Shown: piece by piece, positions 56,918 through 64,000 of the stretch
How the letters are laid out: the number at the start of each line of letters is the position of its first letter
How positions within the stretch are numbered: position 1 is the stretch's first letter
NCBI GenBank assembly: GCA_963793675.1
Contig: CAWCBA010000010.1
Span: forward strand, 62,001-126,000
Direction of reading: 5' to 3'
DNA: 64,000 nucleotides
Source: RPQJ01 sp963793675
GTDB taxonomy: Bacteria > Pseudomonadota > Gammaproteobacteria > Steroidobacterales > Steroidobacteraceae
Notes under the pieces: generated by a model
What the model saw: the letters and a program-made list of their open reading frames with translations, nothing else
Databases searched by the model: none
Told to the model about the DNA's origin: nothing
Translations under genes and position numbers: made by a program

Positions 56918-57214
56918 CAGTCGATTCCCAGCGCGTTGCGCACCGTGCGCGCGAGATTGGCAGGCGCGCCGCGTCCGCGGACGTCCGGAATGACGGCGAA
57001 CAGCGGCGCGAGCGCGAGCCAGCGCGTGTTCCAGTTCCACGGCCGGTACGTAGTCAACCAGCGTGCCATCCAGCAGCACGCAGTCGGGGCGTTCGGTGAA
57101 TGCCTGTCGCAGCATTGCGGCGGCGTCGCCCGCCGACGCAACGCGCGCATCGACACCGGCAAGCCGGAAGCCCGTCGCCGTTGCCTCGTCACCGATGTAG
57201 ACGACCTGTGCCAC
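56917..57214 (-). CDS. atpF: V/A-type ATPase subunit F (one frameshift)
   Basis: About 99 residues. The start MAQVVYIGDEATATGFRLAG is the classical F-subunit beginning (small alpha/beta rotor-end domain). The frame shifts at about 57015-57025 and the protein ends APLFAVIPDVRGRG...ARTVRNALGID in the next frame. Lies between the proteolipid and E genes, overlapping the latter by one base. Confidence 0.8.
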
Positions 57215-57215
57215 G

Positions 57216-57566
57216 TCAGCCCAGCCGGTTGAGGATCAGGATCGAGACGATCAGGCCGTAGATCGCGATACCTTCCGCGAGTCCGACGATCACCAGCACG
57301 CGGCCGAAGAGATCGGGTTTCTCGGCGAGCGCGCCGAGGGCGGCGGTGCCGACCTGGGCCACGGCATAGCCCGCGCCAAGCGCTGCAAGCCCCGCTGCGA
57401 GCGCCGCGGACGCAAAGCCCCAGCGCAGCACGTCGGGATCGGGTGGCACGGCAGCGGACTCGGCCGCGAGGGCGGGCCAGGCGGCAATGAGCGTGAACGT
57501 GGCCACCGCGACGGTTGCCGTCGTCATGGTGGCGAGGGCAAGGATCCAGCGTGCGGGCAGTTTCAT
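57216..57566 (-). CDS. V/A-type ATPase proteolipid subunit K (c-ring)
   Basis: 116 residues. A leader-like hydrophobic segment (residues 7-35) precedes one helical hairpin. The ion-binding carboxylate is Glu98 in IVGLAEGIAIYGLIVS, and Gln71 lies in the first helix (AVAQVG). A Gln plus Glu pair is found in several sodium-binding rings, so ion specificity is open. The subunit has a single hairpin rather than the duplicated four-helix form. ATGA overlap with the I gene. Confidence 0.88.
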   Translation of the reverse strand: MKLPARWILALATMTTATVAVATFTLIAAWPALAAESAAVPPDPDVLRWGFASAALAAGLAALGAGYAVAQVGTAALGALAEKPDLFGRVLVIVGLAEGIAIYGLIVSILILNRLG

Positions 57567-59398
57567 GGCGTGCCTCCGGGAAACGAAGCCGGTGGCGGCG
57601 TGAGCGGCTGGAAGGGTCGGCCGCGCGCCGTCAGGAAGCGGATGAAGAATTCGAACAGCACGAGGCGTGTCGTCTGGATGCTGACGACGAGGCCCTCGAG
57701 CGCAATGATTGCGGCGTTGCCGATGATCAGGATCGGCCAGTATCCCGGTCCCGCGGCTTCGGCCATGCCGACGATGGCCGAGCACAGTCCCGCGTGCGCC
57801 AGCGCAAACGCGCCGACGCGCACGAAGGAAACCGTGTTGACGCCGAGCTGCAGCAGCCGCTCCACGCATTCGCCCGCAGCGCGCCCCACGGCCGTGGTGC
57901 GTGCCGCGGGAGTCGTGAACGCTGCGCCAGCCAGCGACCACGCGATGCCGAGCGGCAGCAGCCACAGGGCGCTCAGGTCGAGCGCTGCTCCAACCAGTCC
58001 GAGGTAGGCGACCAGCAGGCCGGCGTCGCAGAGCAACCAGTGCCGCAACTGCCCGCGCCAGAAGTGCTGCAGCGCATCGAGTGCGAGACCGAGCACGAGC
58101 GTCACGACGCCGAAGCCCAGCGCCACGGCCAGGACCGGCAGCGGCTGCGACAGCGGCTGCAGCCAGAGTGCGGGCACCACGTCTTCGCGCGCAAACACGC
58201 TGCCGAAGGCGAAGCCGAACACGATGGCGACGAGTCCGCCCGGCACCAGCAGGCGCAGCGCCGGCACGCGCTTGCTCAGGAAGAAGCCTGCGAGCGCGAC
58301 GATGGCACCCTGCGCCACGTCGCCGAACATGAAGCCGAACATCAACGGCGCGAGGATGGCGACGAACAGGCTCGGATCGGCTTCGCCCGCGGCCGGGACG
58401 CCCATCATGCCCGTCATGGTCTCGAAAGGGCGCGCCCAGCGCGGGTTGCGCAGGACGGAGGGAGCCACCGTCCCGGCCGGCGCGTCCGTCATGCGCAGCA
58501 GGTAATGCAGCCCATGACGGTCGAGTGCTTCGCGCAGGCCACGATCGTCGCGCGTCGCGCACCAGCCGGTGATCCAGGCGAAGTGCTCCGTCACGGGGAG
58601 TTCCGGCACGTGCGTCACGACCCATGCGGCCAGCGTCATTTCGCCCAGTGCGGCAGGCAGGTCGTGTTCCGCGTCGAGCCTGGCCAGCGCGGCGCGAGCC
58701 GAGGATTCCCGCGCGTCGAGCGCCGTTCGTCGCTGCTGCAGGTTCGCGCGCAACTCGTCCGGGTCCTGCGGCAGGTCCGCTGGGATCGCGACGCGATGCA
58801 CCTTGCGCGCCGCCATCGCGGCGTCGAGTTCATCCATGTCTTCACCCGGGCCGACGGCGAGCAGGTAGGTTTCGCGGCCGGGTTCCGGCGTCCACAACTG
58901 GTTGATCAATGCAGGCGGCAACGACAGCGGCGGCGTGCCGGGCGGGAGCACGTAGATGCGGCTCGCGAGCACGGGTCCGGCCGACGCCATGCGATCAAGC
59001 CGCGGCAATGCCGGTCCAGCGATCGCAGCCAGGCGTTCGAGCGTGTCGATTTCCGTCCGTTGGAGCGCCAGCGCCTCGAGTTCAGCGACGATCGGCTCCG
59101 CCGCCGTCGCCCATGCACGCAGCCTGCCGAGCGCGGCCTGCGGGGCATCGAGCAGCGCGTGTTCGGCATCCACCGTACAGGGCAGCGCCGCCGGCCACCA
59201 CGGCCGGAAGCGGCGGGCGAGCAACTCGAAGTCGTCGAGCACGCGCTTCAGGTCGCCGAGCGGCAGGCGCGACTCGGCGCGACTGTATGCCTGCAGCTCG
59301 ACCGACCGCGTCCGCGCCAGGCAATCGAGGGCCGCGCCGAGTTCCTCGCGCGACGTGAGCAGTTCGAACCAGCACGCGGTGGCGGAACGCAGGCTCAT
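57563..59398 (-). CDS. V/A-type ATPase membrane subunit I
   Basis: 611 residues from the ATG at 59398. The N-terminal half is a soluble coiled-coil dumbbell binding the peripheral stalk. The C-terminal half has about seven helices, beginning FVAILAPLMFGFMFGDVAQG, the hallmark of subunit I/a. It forms the ion half-channels against the K ring. Overlaps the C gene (ATGA) upstream and K downstream. Confidence 0.92.
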   Translation of the reverse strand: MSLRSATACWFELLTSREELGAALDCLARTRSVELQAYSRAESRLPLGDLKRVLDDFELLARRFRPWWPAALPCTVDAEHALLDAPQAALGRLRAWATAAEPIVAELEALALQRTEIDTLERLAAIAGPALPRLDRMASAGPVLASRIYVLPPGTPPLSLPPALINQLWTPEPGRETYLLAVGPGEDMDELDAAMAARKVHRVAIPADLPQDPDELRANLQQRRTALDARESSARAALARLDAEHDLPAALGEMTLAAWVVTHVPELPVTEHFAWITGWCATRDDRGLREALDRHGLHYLLRMTDAPAGTVAPSVLRNPRWARPFETMTGMMGVPAAGEADPSLFVAILAPLMFGFMFGDVAQGAIVALAGFFLSKRVPALRLLVPGGLVAIVFGFAFGSVFAREDVVPALWLQPLSQPLPVLAVALGFGVVTLVLGLALDALQHFWRGQLRHWLLCDAGLLVAYLGLVGAALDLSALWLLPLGIAWSLAGAAFTTPAARTTAVGRAAGECVERLLQLGVNTVSFVRVGAFALAHAGLCSAIVGMAEAAGPGYWPILIIGNAAIIALEGLVVSIQTTRLVLFEFFIRFLTARGRPFQPLTPPPASFPGGTP

Positions 59399-60162
59399 GC
59401 GGGCCCCGGTACCACGACGGCGCGACGCATCACTCCGCCGCGCAGGCCGAGCAGCCCGAGCGCTTCGAGGCCGAGGTACGCGACGGCCGCCGTGGGCGAG
59501 AGCGGGTGACGACGGAAGTGCCGCAGCAACCGCAGCGACAGCGCCCGGTGCAGCTCCGTGCTGTCTCCGCCGGCCGCTTCCCGCAGCTTCGCGTCGAGCG
59601 ACGCGACATCGCGCGCGATGAGTTCCAGGGCGCGACCGTGACTGCTGCCCGCGGGCCACAGCGACCGCCAATGTTCGAGCCATGCTGCCGTGACGTCGCC
59701 ATCGTCCGCTTCGAGTGCAGGACGGAACGGCCGCAACGGCGAGGCGGCGAGTGCTGCGCCGCGCAGCGCGGGCTCGAGTGCGACGATACGACCGAGCACC
59801 GGGTCCGCCCGAGCCCACGCGGGTGGGCGGCCGCCACGGGTGAGTTTCTGCAGCGTCGGCAGGTAGGGCAACCAGCGCAGCCAGCGGATTGCTTCCTGCC
59901 AGGCAGTGGGTTGCCAGCGCGCCACTTCGTCGACGAGCGCCGACCACTCGTAGCGCAGGTGCCGCTCCAGTTCGTGCGGATCCATGCCGGGTGCCAGGCG
60001 TGTCGTGTAGCGTCGCTGGGCAGTGGCGCGCACGGCACCGAGGAAGCCCGCCAGGTCGCGGGCGGCTTGCGCGCGCTGCAGGTCGGCCGGATCGGCTGAT
60101 TGGCCGAAACGCGCCTGCAGACGGGCCTGGGAATACGCGAAATGCCCGCTGCCCGCGCTCAC
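59395..60162 (-). CDS. atpC: V/A-type ATPase subunit C
   Basis: 255 residues, GTG start at 60162 overlapping the previous stop. Helical protein starting FAYSQARLQARFGQ and ending in SPTAAVAYLGLEALGLLGLR, consistent with the C/d subunit that sockets the rotor onto the c-ring. Slightly shorter than Thermus C (about 320). Assigned mainly by position and the C-terminal segment. Confidence 0.68.
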   Translation of the reverse strand: MSAGSGHFAYSQARLQARFGQSADPADLQRAQAARDLAGFLGAVRATAQRRYTTRLAPGMDPHELERHLRYEWSALVDEVARWQPTAWQEAIRWLRWLPYLPTLQKLTRGGRPPAWARADPVLGRIVALEPALRGAALAASPLRPFRPALEADDGDVTAAWLEHWRSLWPAGSSHGRALELIARDVASLDAKLREAAGGDSTELHRALSLRLLRHFRRHPLSPTAAVAYLGLEALGLLGLRGGVMRRAVVVPGPA

Positions 60163-60491
60163 GCCGACTCATCCGTGGTCAGCCGTTCGGCGACCGCTGC
60201 GAGCACATCGGCCGCGACGGCGCCGAGCGCGGCCGCGTCGAGCGTCTCGATGGATGCATCCGCATCGAGTTGCGCGAGTCGTACCGCGAGGCGCGCCTGC
60301 GCCCGTTCGTGCAGTTGCATCACCCGCTGTCGTGCCGTTTCGAGAATCTCGCGCCGCTTTTCACGTGCCGCGTCGATGCTCGAGCGGGCGGCGGTCTCGG
60401 CAGCGACGATCGTCAGCGCGGCGGCGTGCTCGGCTTCGAGCACGCGATCGATTGCATCGGCAACGGTTCGGTCTGGTGTAGTTGTTGTCAT
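60159..60491 (-). CDS. V/A-type ATPase small peripheral-stalk subunit (G/H-like)
   Basis: 110 residues, almost all alpha-helical: TVADAIDRVLEAEHAAALTI then a long charged helix with Glu/Arg/Gln heptads. This is the small coiled-coil partner of subunit E, named G or H. First gene of the nine-gene operon (small subunit-C-I-K-F-E-A-B-D); its promoter should lie in 60492-60670. Confidence 0.65.
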   Translation of the reverse strand: MTTTTPDRTVADAIDRVLEAEHAAALTIVAAETAARSSIDAAREKRREILETARQRVMQLHERAQARLAVRLAQLDADASIETLDAAALGAVAADVLAAVAERLTTDESA

Positions 60492-60670
60492 CGCCGCAGG
60501 AACGCATCGCAGCGGCGGCGCGGGTGAGCCTCACGCTCGTCCGAGCGAAACAGGTCCGGAACCTGACATTAGGCCCGGTGCAGGAACGATGAATCGGGGG
60601 TAGTGCCTACCGGCACTGCGCGTTGCGTAAGCGCGGAAAAACCGGCCTCCGGCGCGCCGGCCGGGGTCGT

Positions 60671-60943
60671 TCAGCTGCCGTGGTTCTGCATCATCAGGCC
60701 GGTGCCGCCGCGCGAAACGTGCGCGACGACCGCGGTGCGGCGATGCAGCTTGGTGATGGTGCCGAGGCTGATGGCGAATGCGAGTTCGACGGTCTGGCCC
60801 TTGCGCAGGCCCATGTCGCCGGTCTCGACGAAGACGCCCGTGGCGCTCAGGTTGCGTGCGCGGCAGAGACGGCGGTGACTCCCCGGCAGGAGCACGTACA
60901 CGGTGGTGCGCGCTCGGTGGCGCGTTGTCAGTCTTCTCTCCAC
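60671..60943 (-). CDS. PilZ-domain protein (putative c-di-GMP binder)
   Basis: 90 residues, a single PilZ domain. The RxxxR-type motif is visible in ERRLTTRHRARTTV and the [DN]xSxxG motif as NLSATGVFVET. Such proteins respond to cyclic di-GMP, often controlling motility or exopolysaccharide. Stands alone between the V-ATPase operon and the divergent murI. Confidence 0.8.
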   Translation of the reverse strand: MERRLTTRHRARTTVYVLLPGSHRRLCRARNLSATGVFVETGDMGLRKGQTVELAFAISLGTITKLHRRTAVVAHVSRGGTGLMMQNHGS

Positions 60944-61101
60944 GGCTCCGCGTCTTCTCTTTTTTTATAGGATGCGTCGGGCTCTCGTTGCGCCATTATG
61001 CACGGCCCGCGGCAGGAGGGAAGAGGCGCTGGCACGTGCCGCGGCGTTATGTCTATTGCAGCGTCGGTTATGCTGCGAACCTTCGGCAGACATGGACACC
61101 A

Positions 61102-61985
61102 ATGCGCGGCGGACGGAACGGCGACCCGGCGATTTCGAACTCCTTGCCGATCGGCGTATTCGACTCCGGCGTCGGCGGGTTGACCGTACTGCGCGCGTTG
61201 CTCGACCGGCTGCCCGGCGAAGACTTCGTCTATCTCGGCGACACCGCGCGCTTGCCGTACGGCACCAAGAGTCCCGGTTCGATCCGGCAGTATTCACTGC
61301 AGGCTGCGCGCCTGCTGCACGAGCGCGGCGTGAAATGCCTCGTCGTCGCATGCAACACCGCATCTGCGATCGCACTCGATGCGCTCACGCATGAATTCGA
61401 CCCGGTGCCGGTCATCGGCGTGCTCGAGCCGGGCGCTGCGGCCGCTTGCCTGGCGACGCGCGCCGGGCGTATCGCGGTGCTTGCGACGGAGAGCACGGTG
61501 CGCGGCGGCGCCTACCAGGCGGCGATCACGCGCAGGCGGCCCGACGCCATCGTCAGCGCGCGCGCCTGTCCCTTGTTCGTCGCGCTGGCGGAAGAAGGCT
61601 GGACGGACGGCCCGATCGTCGAAGGCGTGATTCACCGCTATCTGGACGAACGTCTTCGTCGCAGGTGCAGCGGCTGCACATCCCGACACGCTGCTGCTCG
61701 GCTGCACGCACTTCCCGGTGCTCGCGCCTGCGCTGCGCAAGGTACTGGGACCGGACGTCGCGATCGTCGATTCGGCGGCAGACGACGGCGGCCTCGCTGG
61801 CGGACGTCCTCGGCCAGCATGGCGCGCTGCGTCACGATCAGGCTGCGGGCAGCGTCACGCTGCTCGCGACCGATGGCCCGGAACGCTTTGCACGCGTCGG
61901 GGCGGTGTTTCTCGGCCGACCCCTGGCGCCGGCCGACGTGGAGATCGTCGACCTCGCGTTTGCGCCGGTGCCGCCAGGCGCCTGA
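61102..61985 (+). CDS. murI: Glutamate racemase MurI (two frameshifts)
   Basis: About 294 residues if joined. The first part from the ATG at 61102 has FDSGVGGLTVLRALL, YLGDTARLPYGTKS and the catalytic LVVACNTASAIALD. The frame breaks at about 61650; the second catalytic cysteine segment TLLLGCTHFPVLAPALR sits in another frame, then a further break at about 61790 leads to ADVLGQHGALRH and the end. MurI supplies D-glutamate for peptidoglycan and is normally essential, so the double break argues for sequence errors. ADPERFARVGAVFLG-type ending is normal. Confidence 0.87.
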
Positions 61986-62006
61986 GCTGGGCTCGGAACT
62001 CCCCGG

Positions 62007-63008
62007 TCAGGGATCGCGGTCGAGGGTCGCCATGCCGGCCGGCAGGTAACGCTCGCCCATGACGTTGCCGGGCGCGAAGACCTGGTCGAGCAGCAACTGG
62101 TCGCCGGGGGCCAGCTGGACCCCGGTCGCCGCCAGGTTCTCGCGCAGGCGGGTGCGGCGGGTGGTGCCGAAGATCGGGACGATGTCCGGACCCTGGGCCA
62201 GCAGCCAGGCCAGGGCGACCTGGCCGGGGGTCGCCCGGGCGCGGGCCGCCACACCTTCCAGCTTTTCCAGCAGCCGCAGGTTGGCGTCGAAATTGCCCTG
62301 CTGCAGCCGCGGGTGATTGCGGCGGTAATCCCCCTCGGGATATTCCTCGGCCCGGGTCCGCTGGCCGGCCAGGAAGCCGCGGCCGAGCGGGCAATAGGGC
62401 ACCAGGCCGATGCCCAGCGCGCGGCACGCCGGCAGCACGGTGCGTTCAACTCCTCGTTCGAAAAGGGAATATTCGGACTGAAGCGCGCTGATCGGGTGCA
62501 CGGCGTGGGCCCGTCGCAGGGTCGTGGCACTGGCTTCCGACAGCCCCAGGTAGCGGACCTTGCCGGCCCGGACGAACTCCGCCATGGTCCCGACCACGTC
62601 CTCGATCGGCACCTTCGGGTCCACCCGGTGCTGGTACAGCAGGTCGATCCGGTCGGTCTTGAGCCGGCGCAGGGACTGCTCGACGACCGCGCGGATGTGC
62701 TCCGGACGGCTGTCCAGCACCCAGCCGGAGCCGGCGGGTTGCGTCAGGTCGAAGCCGAACTTGGTGGCCAGTACGACCTGGTCGCGCCGGGCGCCGCCGA
62801 GGACCCGACCGAGCAGTTCCTCGTTGGTGAACGGCCCGTAGATCTCGGCGGTGTCGAACAGCGTCACCCCGGCTTCGACTGCCTCGATCAGGGTCGCCTC
62901 GCACTCGGCCGCGGTGGCCCCGGTCTTGTAAATGCCGGTCATCCCCATGCAGCCGAGGCCGAGGGCGGCGACTTCCAGGCCCTGTCGGCCGAGCTTGCGG
63001 GTTTCCAT
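62007..63008 (-). CDS. Aldo/keto reductase
   Basis: 333 residues, TIM-barrel NADPH oxidoreductase. Catalytic tetrad: Asp and Tyr in FDTAEIYGP, Lys in VLATKFGF and His in LLYQHRVD. Belongs to the AKR13/YakC-like group by the start METRKLGRQGLEVAALGLGC. Codon choice (GCC, GTC, TCC, CGG) differs from the GCG/CGC/TCG-rich neighbours, a hint of horizontal origin. Convergent with murI; substrate unknown. Confidence 0.9.
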   Translation of the reverse strand: METRKLGRQGLEVAALGLGCMGMTGIYKTGATAAECEATLIEAVEAGVTLFDTAEIYGPFTNEELLGRVLGGARRDQVVLATKFGFDLTQPAGSGWVLDSRPEHIRAVVEQSLRRLKTDRIDLLYQHRVDPKVPIEDVVGTMAEFVRAGKVRYLGLSEASATTLRRAHAVHPISALQSEYSLFERGVERTVLPACRALGIGLVPYCPLGRGFLAGQRTRAEEYPEGDYRRNHPRLQQGNFDANLRLLEKLEGVAARARATPGQVALAWLLAQGPDIVPIFGTTRRTRLRENLAATGVQLAPGDQLLLDQVFAPGNVMGERYLPAGMATLDRDP

Positions 63009-63043
63009 CAGGTCCTTCGGTGGGATGGGCGGCCGTTTTTACA

Positions 63044-63072
63044 TTGACACGGCCGCCCGGTCCCCCGAGAAT
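63044..63072 (+). promoter_or_regulatory. Strong sigma-70 promoter of the tRNA-tuf operon
   Basis: TTGACA (63044-63049), 17-base spacer, GAGAAT (63067-63072). It lies 18 bases before tRNA-Tyr. A perfect -35 with optimal spacing is as expected for stable RNA genes. Confidence 0.65.
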
Positions 63073-63090
63073 ACGCGGCTCTCTGTTCGC

Positions 63091-63176
<86 letters not shown>

Positions 63177-63257
63177 GTACCAGAGAGTAGCGGAGAGGAG
63201 TGGGTCTTTGCGACCAGACTGGGTGATCAGACAGGGCGACCTGGCCGGCGAGCGCTT

Positions 63258-63331
<74 letters not shown>

Positions 63332-63372
63332 ACCGGAATGCCGAGGAACGGGTTCTTGAGTTTGCAGAGGCG

Positions 63373-63448
63373 GCCCACGTAGCTCAGTCGGTAGAGCACG
63401 TCCTTGGTAAGGACGAGGTCACCGGTTCGATTCCGGTCGTGGGCTCCA
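63373..63448 (+). tRNA. tRNA-Thr (anticodon GGT)
   Basis: Acceptor GCCCACG/CGTGGGC, anticodon loop TTGGTAA (GGT), T-arm CCGGTTCGATTCCGG, encoded CCA. About 100 bp upstream of tuf, as in the thrT-tufB arrangement of gammaproteobacteria. Confidence 0.95.
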
Positions 63449-63546
63449 GATCAGGTGATGGGGGTTAGGGAATAGGGTTTGGCACGGAAAACCTATCTCC
63501 TAACCCCTGTTGAATAGATTGACGAATTTTCTAGAGGTAATTGGTC

Positions 63547-64000
<454 letters not shown>

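Noticed and set aside
57216..58625. Long minus-strand frame reading through the ATPase I gene into K
   Set aside because: Only the last 117 codons (subunit K) are real; the upstream part is out of frame with subunit I.

Overview
The window looks like chromosomal DNA from a high-GC gammaproteobacterium. The clue is the tRNA-Tyr, tRNA-Gly, tRNA-Thr, tuf order at the right end, together with the plsY-birA-coaX block and the MtrAB/OmcA-type cytochromes. I see no transposase, integrase, phage gene, rRNA or CRISPR array. The exact genus cannot be read from the sequence.

Layout. 0-8 kb: a large secreted metalloprotease/propeller/barrel protein, a PrsW-like protease, a Uup-type ABC-F ATPase and a polytopic membrane protein. 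8-15 kb: an inner-membrane quinol/cytochrome block made of an 11-heme c plus b-type cytochrome fusion, an octaheme cytochrome, a four-cluster ferredoxin, an NrfD-type membrane subunit, a monoheme cytochrome and a NapC/NirT-type multiheme protein. 15-17.5 kb: feoA-feoB plus a small Cys-containing membrane protein, with a candidate Fur box. 17.6-25.4 kb: ECF sigma/anti-sigma, an amidinotransferase-fold enzyme, plsY, birA, coaX, two small cytochromes c, a SPOR-like protein, tRNA-Thr(TGT) and bactofilin. 25.4-32.9 kb: hypC-A-B-D-F, a HemN-like radical SAM gene, then hypE, with no hydrogenase structural gene in the window. 33.6-50 kb: four OmcA/MtrC-family decaheme lipoprotein genes (two are a 2,412-bp tandem duplication), an MFS/spermidine-synthase fusion, an OB-fold-like lipoprotein, and mtrA-mtrB. 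50-52.5 kb: an NAD-binding oxidoreductase and a UbiA/MenA-type prenyltransferase. 52.5-60.5 kb: a nine-gene V/A-type ATPase operon. 60.6-64 kb: PilZ protein, murI, aldo/keto reductase, three tRNAs and the 5' part of tuf.

How it works together. The cytochromes can be assembled on paper into one route: menaquinol oxidation at the inner membrane (b/c fusion, NrfD/ferredoxin/octaheme complex or NapC-like protein), small periplasmic carriers, an MtrA-in-MtrB conduit through the outer membrane, and several surface decaheme lipoproteins. This is the architecture of extracellular electron transfer to metals or electrodes, or the reverse for electron uptake. Feo, a MenA-like enzyme and hydrogenase maturation fit a redox-versatile, low-oxygen lifestyle.

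Caution. About fourteen otherwise well-conserved genes carry apparent single-base frameshifts, including murI and the V-ATPase A subunit. The protein continues in another frame each time, so I treat most as probable sequencing or assembly errors and give the whole gene span. The tandem OmcA/MtrC copies are the worst affected.
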